A stretch of DNA of 64,000 bases. It comes from Phoronis australis (Eukaryota; Phoronida; Phoronidae). The DNA lies in assembly GCA_002633005.1 (NCBI GenBank), contig NMRA01000407.1:165143-229142 (forward strand), given 5' to 3'. This document shows, piece after piece, positions 43,480 through 56,959 of this stretch. The stretch's first letter is position 1, and the number at the start of each line of letters is the position of its first letter. Made by a program: the position numbers and the translations under genes. The notes below the pieces were generated by a model. That model had not been told where the DNA came from and did not search any database. It worked only from the letters and a program-made list of their open reading frames with translations.

Positions 43480-45270
43480 TATCAGGATCATACTTGTGTT
43501 AAGTGCATCAAAAGGCAAGCTTCTTACCCATCACGGTCACGTTTGAGTTACACTAAAGCGGGTAACAAGCTTGAGAAACACGTAACAGAAAAAGCTGCTC
43601 CGACACAAGTAGACTATAACATAAGCGCGAGGCTTTCTGGACAGCACCTTGCTACGCACTAGAATTTAAAAACTGTAATTAGTTTCGCTTCGGACATTTC
43701 ATTGACGGCGCCGCTGTCGTTTTTCAAATGCTGTTTCTGACAAGTATGTAAGCTCAATTTTGGAGCATATTTTAAAATGCCAGTAATTGTCAGTAAACAT
43801 CCGGTAATTTGTAGGGTGCGCCACGTTTTCAGAATGTCCATCCCATGGTCAGTATTTACATTGTTCGTTAGACTCGATACAAAGAAAGTACGAATCCTAA
43901 GATTATTGCCCGTTTATGGTGTTATAATCATTGCTTATTACTATCGCCGACCACCCCGGCATCGGTTGACCAGCGAAGTGTTTGCTACAGTACATGATAA
44001 AGCTCAGATTTGAGGGACAAGCTAACTTCGTGAATAATCGATCCAAACAACGCCTCTGCAGTCAGGCATACATATTGATGGCATTTAAGTATCATCAAGC
44101 GATGTTGTCGACATTTACTCTCCATTTTATTCCCCGTAAGTGAACACCGGCTTGATTGCGCAACTTAATTCTCGGCCACGCCAGTGCGCATGTGCCCAAC
44201 TTGAAACTGTGAAGCTGTGTGCAGACGCGGATTCCTTTTTGCTCAAGTTTTCAGCTTTGTTGTGTAAACACAAACTGCAAAGCTGGAACAACTTGCAAAC
44301 AACTTCGCCCATAATGAGGCGAGAATAACTTAAGACATCCATCCACTCATAAGACCTTGACAATCATAAAATACAGCACAATTATTGCCTTTCACCGTTG
44401 GTTGTCCGACACCAAAATGATTATGAACGAGTGTGAAAGACTAAAATTGTTAATTATGGTTCCACCTCATTAGCAGTTCATGGAAGATTGTTACGTTTGA
44501 GCTTTCGAATTTGAAAAAAATATTTCAAGAGATGCTAGGAAAGGACAAAGAAACAATCGAATAGATTTTGGGAAATATGCCATGTTTTGCAGTTTTTTAA
44601 TGCAGACCAATTCACAAACATCACTTGATGATGCCAATGCGATTGTGAGCTGCGTGTCAACTCCATCAACCTGCATACGCGAACGTCCGCGCAAATGACG
44701 TGTATTGGAAATCATTGAACATTTTAATCTTTTAAAACAAGCCTTTTTTACAATAGCGTAATAAAGGGACCTGCTATGTCTTGATGGATGTTTGCATTCA
44801 CCAATTAGTTTTCTATATTTACAGATTATTTAAAAACAATGGTGACGTGAAAATCTGGGTGCTAAAATAATTTCGACTTCGGTGATGTTCTGGTGGCACA
44901 GAGGTAAAATAGCGGCTTGCCAACAGGAAGCTCCCAATACCGAATCGCTATAAGATTTCCTTTACTCCTCAAAAAGGTTTTAAACTTATTTAAAACAGAA
45001 ATAGCAACGGTTAATATACATGAAGGCATGAGCGGTCAATATAGAGAATTACTGACTCAGAAATATTGACCGCTGCTGGGTTTATAACTTCATTAGATAT
45101 CCAAATGGAATAATAAATTGTACATCAAACGGATTATTAGGTAAAGCTTCAAGGTGAAATGATTCAAGTTAGCGCAGGTGAATCTACCTGTAGAAGAAAT
45201 CAATGGTCTTGTGCGCAGTAAATAACATCAATTCGCCAAGGAATCAAAACAATGTTTTTGAAACAAGACA
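43480..45270. other. No recognised feature
   Basis: Short open frames only. A tRNA-like A-box word at 44890 lacks a B box and is not called. Confidence 0.5.
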
Positions 45271-45277
45271 ATGCAAA

Positions 45278-45385
45278 GATGATGATGGTGATAATGATAA
45301 TGATGATGATCATGATGATGATGATGATGATGATTATGACGGTGATGATGACGCTGGTGATGGTATTGGTGACGGTGACGGTAAC
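45278..45385. repeat. GAT/GAC-rich microsatellite
   Basis: Imperfect gatgatgatgatgat tract. It gives an Asp-rich frame on one strand and Ile-rich on the other, neither of them a gene. Confidence 0.9.
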
Positions 45386-45855
45386 CAAAATAACGATAAT
45401 AACAATCTCACGTAAGTGACCAGTTCTCGTACATTCTTATACCGCGCTCACATGCAGTCCGACTGACTGAAGCAATGCAGGATCACAGTTTCAAAGTTAA
45501 GTTTGAAATTGAAGAGAACTGTTTAGGGCCACTCTCAGTCGATTACAATGGTATAAAGAAAAGTTGGATAAATTTAGTCCCTGAGAACACTTGCTGCTTT
45601 CGTGGAATTTCATTGGCTTCTTCGATCTCACGAAACAACATTTTCCATTGGCTATTTCTGTTCTAGGTCAAATGCAAGCTGTCTTCACCCAACTACCTCC
45701 CACTCTTCAAAGCAAACAAGAGGACTATGCCACCAGTAACGTATGTGTGAGATTTTGTTATGTCGTTACTAGTTTGAATGCTGTGCTGATTTTGTCGATG
45801 AGGTTAGGCTTAGCAATAGTACAGGTACCCTCAGCAGCCGTTGGATGTTATACTA

Positions 45856-46177
45856 AAGGGGCCTAAATGCGTCGATTTTGGGACCGAACATCGGTCCTAT
45901 TCTCCACTGAAAAATATTGAAAAATCACATGAAATTCACCTCATGAGGCTCAAACATATCTGTCAAGTCATTGAAAAATTACCGTCGAGGTTCGAATCAC
46001 TTGTAGTCGCACAGGTGACTGAATCTGAAAGAGCACAAAACGTTAGTTTTGGCTACTTGAGGCTTGCCAAAGGTGAGTGCTATTGATGGTGATCGGCAGG
46101 TTGAATTTTCCCCTCACCCCAAAAAATTCCTTCTGAGAAGGCACAGGCACCTTCCCCTCGGATGAACGAGGGCCCTG
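45856..46177. mobile_element. GAGGGCCCTG-family MITE, copy 1
   Basis: Collinear with 52631-52916 (shared catgaggctcaaa, gattgatggtgatcgg-like tattgatggtgatcgg, cagaaggcacag). Right end cgagggccctg; the left end is degraded (aaggggcctaaat). Confidence 0.65.
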
Positions 46178-47416
46178 CGCTATCGTTAGTGTAGAAGGTA
46201 CTGTATACACGAGCGATTCAATATGGCCGCCGAGCAAGCGAGTTTTCATTAATTAGAATCAGTGTACTTGTTAAAAATGCCTCCAGAACGTTAATTTCAG
46301 TATCGATGCTTAATTTAATGTTCCTCTAGGGAGGCTACAACCGATACACACAAACACGCACACATACATAAATATACGAATGTCATCATCTGACCTGGAC
46401 AGTATGTCACAAATTCCACAAATCACTCACCGAAAACGAGCCCAACGGCGAATTTTCTACAATGCATATGCTCAACACGTGATACTTTTACAAACAATGG
46501 ACATTGATCCACTTGCACGCAGCCCTGTTTTCTTTGACTAAAAAGAACACGATGTCCATATCAGAAGTCGGCCACATTTACAAAATGTCTTTTCAACTTA
46601 CAAATGCCACGTCATATTCACAAAGAAGTGCCTGCTCCGTTCCGACCTCTGCCAAAACTGGTACAAAACGTTAAACCAATCAGCAGTCTCAATTAATTGC
46701 GTAGTGCATTCAACTTAATCAAAGCAAACGTTATTATATTATGATCATCACATCTATTTTGTCTTGGTAGATTGCTAAACCTTTGACTTGCCTTTCGCAA
46801 AAGCTCTAAAACGCATTTTAAAGATTTTTTTAGAATCTGCTCTCCAACCATGTGGACAAGGGTGTCATACAGACGTTTTAGTTTAAAATTTTCATAATCA
46901 AGGTTATTATAATAATAAGCGTACGTGAATATTTGCCGTCGTTTAATTATTCAGAATGGTGGTTTCTCCAGACACTGCAGCTGTTACAACTGCTCATTGA
47001 CCCGTGTTCTTCAGATTGGAATAGTGAACAAACCCACTTTTGATATGTGCACATTTCAAAAAAATGACGCCTTTATAGAATTTGTTTGTTAAGAATTAGA
47101 GTACCAGACAAATGCTAAACTTCCCCAGTGTTAACTTTTGTACTACTGTTGGGACACACGGTATAAAAGGTGGACTTTATGAATTTTAGTGAAATCGGCA
47201 CGTGGTAAGCTATAATTACGAACTTTAAATTAGCCCGTATGTAAACAATGACATATTGATTGACGTTTCCGGTTTATTCACTATAAACCATTCTCAAGAT
47301 AAAAGTTCACATTATTCAATCTGGTGACACAGGTGGAGAACAGACTGTACAGGTACACGTCGGAATGCATTATGAGGGGAGAGACCAGAAATCAAAACAG
47401 TTGGAGCTCAAATGAA

Positions 47417-47575
47417 CTATTGAGATAGCCGCTCGGCATGATTCAGCCGTATATGCATAGCCTCCTTTATGAGGAGCCTGACGGTGGCATTATCTTTGGC
47501 TAAGATCTGAACACCAGAGTAATCTATAGTGTGACCAGCTGTCAATGAATGGTTAAGAACAGTACTGTGTGTGTG
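47417..47575 (-). pseudogene. Penelope-like retroelement C-terminal remnant
   Basis: The minus-strand frame contains LNHSLTAGHTIDYSGVQILA and LIKEAMHIRLNHAERL before a stop at 47417-47419. This H-x-I/D and R--KEA-HIR arrangement is found at the C-terminal end of Penelope-like polyproteins next to the GIY-YIG nuclease. The frame is closed upstream by a stop, and no reverse transcriptase part was found, so it is a 5'-truncated relic. Confidence 0.45.
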
Positions 47576-47689
47576 TCTTTACAGTGTTCTTTGACTCTGA
47601 TGCTGAGAATCCTTGTAGGGCATATTCCATTCGACCTTGTCCCGTAACTTCAACTGAATGAAACCCAATCAAATCATCATTCAGTTTTT

Positions 47690-49950
47690 GTCTAGTGTTG
47701 TTGGTTTTTGAAGATTGGTTTTCTGTGAAAATTTTTGCAAAAAGTCATATTTTAGGTCAAATTTCTCAAAAACGTCAAATCCTGGGACCTTTTAAATTCT
47801 TAAAATATTGTACTTAATGACCTTATAAATACCAAAATTTACTGGGCCCCAAAAAGTAGCCACGGAAGTGATTTTCTATTAGGTGAAAAATTGCTCAAAA
47901 CGAGAAAAAGAAAAATTTTACCAGCGCCTCCTGAAATCCTACCAAAAGAACAATACTGTTAACCATTTGGAACTTGATAAAGATTTGATATCACAACCTA
48001 CATATGAACAATCTAAAATTCCAACCCTTCTGCAAGGAATTCACTCTCATCACTTTCATTAGGTGTCAGTCCTGACAGTCACCAGCATGAAAAAATGTTG
48101 TCAATATTTTCCATTAGGTTACAAATTTCAAGTTCTTTAACAACATAGCATACACTAATAATGTTTCTTCATCCACTCCGTCATCATTTATATCGTCATT
48201 ATTGTTATCCAAAGTTGTTTTTTTGAGACATCGTCTTCACACAGTCTGGACAGTCACACAACTTTGAATCTAGACTTCAAACAAGGGTACACTATTTTAC
48301 AACAACCACTTCTTTTAAACGTCCCATTAACATTTTTCATGACATTTTCTGCTGCTAAAGGCTGAGTCATCCAGTGGAGCTTCAGACTATCCTGTTCCAA
48401 AAGTCACCCTTCCCGGTATATGCCAAAAATTGTTTCAGTATGATGACACTCGTGACCACTTGACTTGGCTTTCCTCAATTTCTAATTGCTGCCTGCTTGT
48501 TTATGAGCCATGGCCCTTGGTAATTACCTATTACTTGCACACTCATCCAAGAATTAATACTATCCAATGCAGACGGTAGCTGTAAACAAGTTAACTAAGT
48601 CAGCAGGATAACATCAGCTGACTGTCCTCTGATGAATATTTTCATGAAGCTGACGACTTTTGAAAGGGAAAGGTATAGACACAACATTTTCCTAGCATTT
48701 GATTGGCTGTTCTGGTCATTTTGCACCTTGTGGCTAACACAATAGTTGAGGCTATATTTTTCCAACTTTTAAATTAAAATTCTTACTAAAAGTGCAAGTG
48801 TATTCTTGGGAACTTATTTGAAATTGACTTTTGAACATCTGTAGATGGGTTTAATGCAAAAGTTCCCGTTGCTCCCCAAAAGTAGCCACAGAGGTGAAAG
48901 ATAGGAGAGCTGGGTCTATGGCCTATTTTGGTCATTCCAATGTAAAACTGTTTACTTTCATTACAGTTTAGTTGGTATACAACATAACATTACGGCGCTG
49001 TCAAAGATTAATTGATTGGAATAGCTGGCAGCATTCGCTCGATAGCTTGATTGATAAAGTTAGCATCGACTTGATCTTTCATTGAATACAAAAGCACGAA
49101 ATGAAATTTCTCGGTGATTAATGACCAATTGTTTCTTGAATATCAATGCCAACGCAGGCAGGGTCCGCGTTAATGGCATACGCGTTACAAGCAACTGGTA
49201 TCTGATGATATAAATCAAGTGCAAATTATCCCAGTAATGAATGAAAAATTAGATGAGAGCGAGTCCGTCGTGCCTAGAATTGATTGCTGTACTTGTAAAT
49301 GCCGCTCTAATGTTTTTAGGTAAGTTGGCCTGGCAGCCAGTATTTGCCCGGAACCTTGTCTGGATAAAATACAAATTAATTTTGGCCGCTGTACATCAAA
49401 ACGAATCATGATCTTTGTTCCAAGTACAAATGATCTGAAAAGCTTCATGTTCCTGCTTTCTCTATAGAGTCAAGGGTCAAGGTTTTTTTTCCGGTACACC
49501 GATTATTTTTGTGTGATAGTTATTAAAGAATGCAAAGACAAGACATGATATGAAAACTTTAACTCAGGTTTTAGCAGTTTTGTTCGTCAAGCACGGGCTC
49601 ACGGACTTAAACAAGTTTTGTAGGAACAGTTTTTCAACAAAAGTTCATGTACATAACTGAGCCTGTCGGTGCTAGAAGCAACAGGGAATAAACTGCTCCA
49701 TCTCCATTGTAGGGAATACCCAGAAAAGTGTCTAGACAGTCCGACCACCACCCACTCCCGCCAACCCCTCCTCGCTCACATTTACATTGCTGTCTTGAAT
49801 GATGCTCACGTACCCCGTATTTTTGTCCACTCTCCCAGACAAAATGTGCCGCGGTTGATTGTGGTTACGGCGACTCCGTGGATGCGGAAACCGTGATAGT
49901 CAGTGTGACCTTGTTGGTAACCGGGGGCCTGAGGAGGGTGGCAACTGGCG
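47690..49950. other. No recognised gene
   Basis: The words ccccaaaaagtagccacgga (47853) and ccccaaaagtagccacagag (48876) form a 1-kb-spaced direct repeat. The sequence between them has no domain-bearing frame. Confidence 0.45.
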
Positions 49951-50009
49951 AGTTCCGAGTTGACATGGTGTGCTTGCACCCAGGGTAACCTCAATCCTAA
50001 GTTTAAGTT

Positions 50010-50600
50010 CCCAAGCTTCTTTAAACTCGGAGGACACCCGCCTTCCCAAACAACATATTTTAACCAATCGCATCAATCTTACCCTGAAAGCCATAACGAT
50101 TGAACATTTTCAAAGCATCCTGCTTTCAATGCCCTAAAACTCATAGTGAAGTTTCACCTCGGATAGTAGCCAAAGCATTCTACCTGTTTTTATAGTAGAA
50201 AATTGTTGTCTTCGGTATGCAAAAACGTGCCATTTCTTGGTAAACTTTTGAAGGCCAATAGGTAAAAAATAAGTGGCCAATAAGAGCAGAGTGATTTTTG
50301 TATCAGAGCCACACCACGACTATATACACAAATTTTAAGCTTAATCTGAATGATGACTCCTGGAATGATTTTTTTATTTCTTTTTATTTTCTCGTGGAAT
50401 GGCTCTTAAGACGTGTTTTAGATACAGTAAACGGGAGAGGTGCTGAAAACGATTGCCGCGATACCAGTGTCTATCCAAATAGTCTCGAAGTTTGACCCGC
50501 CAAATACGTTGCAAAAGCTGATATTACCATACGTATAGTAATGGACATGGTAACGTCACACGGAAATAGATGAACTTCGTATCGAACGAGGATGCCCGTG
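50010..50600. repeat. ~550-bp dispersed repeat, copy 2
   Basis: Same family and direction as 37230-37740. Confidence 0.6.
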
Positions 50601-50699
50601 TAAGATTTGTCTATGCCAAAATGTTGGTCAACATTGTGACGTAGTAAGCAAATATTTATACCTAACACGTTAGCGTTCGCGTTTGAACGTGTAACCGAA

Positions 50700-52220
50700 A
50701 CTCTTTAATTATGCTTTTCCGATGCCAAAAGCTCTCAGGTACACGTGCCGAATGATATCGCACGAGTCCACGGTTTCGTCCACCATCTTGAATATTTAAT
50801 TTGGCAGAGTAAACAATTCCTTTCACATTCTTTCGCGCGAGACCAAATCACGCAATACGCGTGTGAGTGGGCGAGATCTGCAAACCAGGGGAGTAGCGCA
50901 ACAGTGGAAGGTGCAAGTTGCGATAATAGCCGCTTTTGTGTACAAGTGCCAAGCGCAGGGCATAAGACATAAAATTTGTTAGTGTGTTTGTAAGTGCACC
51001 TCTGAAACTGTGTGTGGCAGATGACCTTGAATATTTGAAATAAAAAAGTGTGCGGGACTAGCTGGACGCCCTGCTAATATCTTAAGCCGTATCGTAAGTT
51101 GTATGGCCGTTCACTGACTACTGGAGACACCGGGTCTTCAGAAAAAATCGGTGGCTGCAGGTATTGGCCGTCTAGAGGCTCTGTCGCCAACCACTAAACT
51201 TGCAAATTCTCATACCCAACTCGCAACCAATTCTAGAAAAATTTCTGTCACTGGAATTTAACTTATATATTTAAATAAACCTACGCGAAAACGTGAAACG
51301 GGCATCCTAAAATTTTAACTGACTTGTCTATTTTTTATTGTCAATTTAAAACTTTTTTGTTTATAGTAGTTCAATTTTGTGACGAGGATTTTTTCAAAAA
51401 ATGATTGTTTAAAAGCAAAACATATGTATTCGAGATCGTGAAATGGATGCCAGCAACAAGGATACTATAATTACGTATAATAATTATAATATCTTTGATA
51501 GCAACTTCGGGGAGGAAAGACCTGGACGTACAGAGGAGAAATACTGTCCAGCCGATTTGATTAGTTACAATAAACATACGAAGACCTCCTGGCCATACAG
51601 AAATATACAAGTGAACTCAATGTACACACATGACAGTAGAGTGGGGGGAAACAGGACGACGGCACCAGACATCCAAATGAGGGCTTCCAAACAGTCAGGC
51701 CCGGGGGGGTACTCTTATGTGTGTATGTGTGCCAACTGGAAGGGTCACTTTTCCGACCAGATGCCTGACTGCGTTTTTCGTCTGAAGTCTCTGCGGAAGG
51801 GTCCATCATTTTGGCTAAAAATCACTACAAAAAGTTATGATTTAGTCCCGCTTCTGTGAATTATCAATTACACACACCGGGATAATATCTTTGGCTTTCA
51901 GAATGCACTCACCGCTAGGCTCGCGCTAGACTTTTAAACATATTAGTCAAAATGGCTACAGCATCTGAAATCTTTTAGCTATTTTTATAAATCATTAGCC
52001 AAATATTTTCTCATTTCCCAACCCACGCACTTGATAAAAACACAGTTACACGAAATGTACTTTTTGTTTTTCATGTTATGCAGGTCCTTTTCATGAATGT
52101 ACTATAAGAAAAGACGTTTGCCTTTAGGAAAAAAAACTAATGATCAATATTCCAAATTCATATAGCACCCTAATACGTCGGATGGTATATTAGCCAACAT
52201 GGGTTTTATTATGATCTAAA
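50700..52220. other. No recognised gene
   Basis: The 51443-51859 open frame runs through a GGGGGGGTACTC-type repeat (from 51700) and has no domain. Confidence 0.5.
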
Positions 52221-52225
52221 ACATT

Positions 52226-52460
52226 TGGACAAGTCTCTCCCTATACCCGAGTTACTGCATGTTTACGCCGGCCACATGGCTATTTAAATGATGTTGAACT
52301 TAAATTAATTGGGCAGGAGTTCTCCCTATCCCCGGGTTACTGCGGGGGAAAGCCGGCCACACGGGCTTCATTGATGTTGACCTAAAAATGACCAGGGATC
52401 CCGCTAGCCCCGGGTTAAGGCGAGGATACGCCGGCCAACGTGGGCATTTTGATGAGCAAG
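52226..52460. repeat. ~80-bp minisatellite, three diverged units
   Basis: Each unit has ctccctat-cccgggttactg, then cgccggccacatgggct, then attgatgttgacct. Units start at about 52226, 52308 and 52389. Confidence 0.7.
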
Positions 52461-52630
52461 ACATTTAGGTCCAAAAACATTAACATAACTCGTGACTTGC
52501 AAATTAATGCTGAATCGAGCAGAAAAATGAAAATAAAATTCATTACGTAACAAATTGACATTTGCTTTATATTGCTTTCTTTAGGCTGCCGCCAAAATGC
52601 AAATGCGTCCCAGACTCTCAATAACTTTTT

Positions 52631-52916
52631 CAGGGCCCTCAATCCCTTGATTTTGGAGCCGAATATCGACACCATTCCTCTTCGGAAGACATTGAAAAAC
52701 CACGCAAAATTCTCCTCATGAGGCTCAAAAGTTCCCCTCAAGAGATTGAAAAATTCCCTTCGAGGTTCTAATCATTTGTAACTCTCAAAGGTCGCAATTT
52801 GAAAGAGCGCTACTTGAAGCATGGTGGAGGGGTACTATTGATGGTGATCGGGAGGTAGAATTTTCCTCTCGTCCAAAAAAATCCCTCTCAGAAGGCACAG
52901 ATAATCGAGGGCCCTG
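52631..52916. mobile_element. 286-bp MITE with CAGGGCCCTC ends
   Basis: Perfect 10-bp terminal inverted repeats: cagggccctc at left and gagggccctg at right. CAGGG-type ends suggest the hAT group. An 8-bp target duplication is not clear. Confidence 0.75.
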
Positions 52917-52949
52917 ATTTTACACTTGCGACATTAAAAATATATAACA

Positions 52950-54420
52950 AACTCGTTCTTCCTGGCATCGTCCTTGCCTTTTACTATTTGAAAAGAAAAT
53001 CTGTCAGTGTCAAGTCTCAATTAATATTTGACACAACAAAATGTGCGCAGAAAATTTGTAAAATTAGTAATGAATTAGGAGAGGCTCGTGTAATTTGAAA
53101 ATAATATATTTAAACCTTGAGTTCATATTGCATGTTTGAGACAACTCAACTCAGTTCAGTTTTATCCATCAGGTAATTTTTAAAGGTATTAAAATACCGT
53201 CCGACTGGCTCACACCACGTCGTGAGTGTAAAAAGTTATTGAGAGACTAAGTCGCGTTTGCCGCCAAAAATAGTCTTCTGTTCGTCGCTTTGACACCACC
53301 AAAACATCGTTGAACATTTTGTTGCGGTAAAGGAGTGATTTCAAGGGGATTGACGGACATGAAATGGAACATTAGCTTGTTATTTGAGGACTCTGAATCG
53401 AAGTACGAATGTTGTTTGCTGCGACTTGATTCGAGCTGACTGTGCGGCCACACGCGAGTAGGTTTCCCGAAATTAATTTTTATTGTCAAGTTGTGGAAGC
53501 ATTCGCCAAGTTGGCGAATGGACTTAGCTATACCATCGCCAGTGCCGCTCAAAATTCGCTAATGGCGATCTGGCGAGCGCGAGCCTAGCACCGGTATGCG
53601 ATCTTTTCTCGCCCGAGTTTTTCGGTGTGAACCGTGCATCAGTTTTCGTCTCGTTTACTAGTGTCACCTGCAGGATCGCGAAAGGTGAATTTGTCTGATG
53701 AGATTTTCCAACGCAAGGGTGACTTGTGGAATTTTTCCACGGAAGGTGACTTCCTATGGAATTTCTGTGCGGAACGATATCTTTCATTGGCAAATCTCTT
53801 CTGAAGTGTGGGTAGGCCTATCTTAATTTTCGGGCGGCACACCCCGGCATTTTAATACTGGAGTACCGCTCGGGGGTGGAGATAAGCGCAAAATCGGTGT
53901 CAACAATAAAAAATAGAACCCCACCTGAGAAGAACGAAATGGAGAGCAAAAAAACGTCCTACTAATGTGCATAAAAGCGCCCATAAAATAGACGGTTAGA
54001 CTTCAGGAGAAGGACGTAAGTCGAGCGAGTGGCATATAAAAGAAATCACGCTACTGCACACGAGCAATAATTATCTACAACAGTATAGCATTAAATCTTT
54101 CTTCAGCAACTACAACAATGAAAAACAATTCTGTTAGGTCATTCTGAAACCTACCAATAATATACGCATTTACTTTTATGTTGTATTGCTTCCATAATTC
54201 AGTTTACACCAGACATCTCAATAAAACGTGTTTGAAGTCCTCCTGAAGTGAAGAGTGTCTACATGTACCAATCTCGACTGCTAGTTTGCGGTTAAAATAT
54301 CTCAATCCTGCTGTAGCTGGTTGTTACTACTTTACATCTAATCACTTAAAGCGTCTCTATAATACATTTATTCTTTGTAAACAGGCCACTGGCCCCTTAC
54401 AGAAATACAAAACAATATGT
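52950..54420. other. No recognised gene
   Basis: 53836-53880 looks like an end of the GGGGGGGTACTC repeat (gggcggcacaccccggcatt). Otherwise unassigned. Confidence 0.45.
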
Positions 54421-54432
54421 ATTCAAACACAA

Positions 54433-54456
54433 ACACACACACACACACACACACAC
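54433..54456. repeat. (CA)12 microsatellite
   Basis: Uninterrupted acacac run. Confidence 0.9.
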
Positions 54457-54609
54457 GTGCAAATACACACGGCGCAGGTGGTTTATAAGGTAATGACACG
54501 CTTTTAACTAACCCGAGATTACAACATCTAATACCTAACATCTTTATTTCTCCGCCTTAATACTGAGCTAGTGAGTTAATAATAGCATTAATGAGTGTCT
54601 AAACCCACC

Positions 54610-56950
54610 TTAAACAGGCACAGAACGCTAAAGCTCGTCAAAATATATTTTAAACAATTCCTGACCAAGGCACGTGCTCGCAACATCTAGTACAAAGTAA
54701 TTCACTTTACCGTGTGAGGAAATTTCCAGAAAAAATGACAAAATTACGCGCGAAGCAAGAAGTCTGTGGTTACCACAGAGTTTCCGATATCCTCCCACTT
54801 ATGATAAATTTGCACATGCGCTCACAGTCAGTTGCTTGAAGTTGCTCAAGTTCAAAGGTCACATTTTCCATACAAGGCAAATGTGTTATGTCTGTGTCTT
54901 ACCATACCAAATAAGGAGACGTGCTTTGCCTTGTGGGAGAGTCGACGAAGTGGTGAGCAGCTGACAGATCGTTTTTTTCCTGAAATTTGAAACTAAAAGA
55001 AAACTCTTTGATATTTACAGAAATTAAAATTCTTTACAAACAAACCCTAAAAATACCCAGTGAGCAGGTTGAATTCTTTTTCAGTGGCAGCGAATCACTT
55101 TCGATATTGCAATTTAGTCTGTTGATCGCGTTCCAGACCGCTTTAACCTCACGACAACCAACTTTTAATTTAGATTTACCGTCATAAAACTGGTCTCAGT
55201 TGGTTCCTGATTCAAATTGGAGATGATTTCAGGGCTTCAAAAGTACAGATAATTCCTTATTGCTTGAGATGAGGCTGTGCATATTGGCTTGTTGTCAAGA
55301 CGTCTTATTTATGCCACAAGCATGGTGTTAAGAAAGAATGAACTCTCAGTTCTTTCCCAGAAATCACTTCTTATGAGTGAGAAACAAGTTGATATCCCAT
55401 TAATTGATTAAAAACCAACGTTACGTCATTCACATAAAGTGGAATGTTAAATTTACATGACAAGTCAATATACAGAGGAAAAATTAACAAAAAATGAGAT
55501 TCATTCTCAATAACTTCCACTTCACACCTAATGCATAATCTTGTTTTCCTAGAATTTCACGGCACCCTCTCGACAGTTCACCCATTTATAAATGATTTGT
55601 GCACCTCGGTGTTTTTATGTACACTGTACATGTCACTTTTAACGTGTCACATATTTTTCTAACATAAGAGTTGGTTTAAATAATTTTTAATGATGATACC
55701 CATAATGGCTGTACTTGATTGACTTAACCGGTTTCACTGGGTCAATAGGCTAAGATATCTGATTGGTCAGTTCTCGATGACGACTTCTGGCTCATAGCCC
55801 ACTCAGATGTATTTGCCTGTTGATATGGGGGAACTGGCGAAGTCAAGTCAAGTAGAGACATTTTGTCGACACAGTGATGTCTAGTATCGTTCCATCGCTG
55901 TTTAGAAACCTTTCAAGCTATATTTTACCTTGTTCATCTGGCTAAAAAAGATAAACCGAATTGGACTTTTTACTCCGATCCTTCCATTTCCTTTACCATC
56001 ACGTGCCATGGGTAATAATAGGCTGTAAACCAAGCTTGAGTCCAAATAGTGCTGGAGGTATGGCATTGAGTGTTTTACATATCACTCGCATGGTTCATGC
56101 ACTATTGCCTAGCCAATACTGCAACTCAAACAGCGCTGAAGATCCATCAACAAAAATCCACTGATTCTGTGATATGAACATACACCAGAAGAAATGTTCT
56201 CGGCGCTAGCCAAATCGAATTCCATAAGGTACCTAGGGCATCATAAACAGTTCTACTTAGTTATTTGCTTGTTTTCACCGCTTTGTAACGACGTCTGCTT
56301 ATAGATTTTGATTTAATGATGTCACGTTATAATTAGTAGCGGCCAATGAGCCAAGTGAATTAGTTTACTAGTTCATCCCTGGCTAGGTGAAAAATGCAAA
56401 TTACTGTGACAAGAGAATTGTAAAACATTTAAAGTGGCCTGGAAAGCGACAAAAACACTAGCTGCAGTGTTGAAAGTGGTCGTCTGTCGCTGAAACAGAA
56501 TTCAACTTGTCCACAAGGAATTTTTAAGCCATGTTCGTTAAGATTTTTAATTTCTGTTGATATCAATGTATATTACTATAGTTTCAAATTTCAAAATAAA
56601 AATGATCTTCGATTTTTCTCCCACAAGGCAAAGTCCGTCTCCTTATTTGGCATGGAAAGACATAGACGTAGCATATTTCCCTCCTATGGCAAATTTGACC
56701 TTTCACCTCAAGCGATTTCAAGCAACTGACTGTAAGCGCATGCATAAGTAGGAGGGATGTTAGAAACTCTGTGGTAATCACAGTTTTTCCTTCGCGCGTA
56801 TTTCAGAAATCGTAAATTTTGTGATTTTTTGGAAAATTTCCTCTCAGGAGAAGCTGAATTATTCTGTACTAGATGTTGCAAGATAGTACTTTGGTCAGGA
56901 ATTAGTTAAGTGATATGTTGGACAATCTTTCGCGTTCCATGCCCCTTTAA
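54610..56950. mobile_element. 2.34-kb TTAA-bounded element with ~310-bp inverted repeats
   Basis: TTAA at 54610-54613 and 56947-56950. Inverted arms 54610-54950 and 56605-56950 share cacagaacgc/gcgttccatg, tcctgacca-g, catctagtac, cccacaaggca and aaggagac. The interior (1.6 kb) has no transposase frame. Different terminal sequence from the 17720-19285 element, so a second TTAA family. Confidence 0.75.
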
Positions 56951-56959
56951 TCTTCGAAG

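Noticed and set aside
44885-44955. tRNA-like sequence (tggcacagaggtaaaatagc)
   Set aside because: A-box-like word only; no B box at the right distance.
45203-45415. Asp-rich open frame
   Set aside because: Product of the GAT/GAC microsatellite.
45475-46086. Overlapping plus-strand frames as exons of a gene
   Set aside because: No consistent splice phase or similarity; the right part is a MITE.
51443-51859. 138-codon open frame
   Set aside because: Half of it lies in a dispersed G-run repeat; no domain, no splice context.
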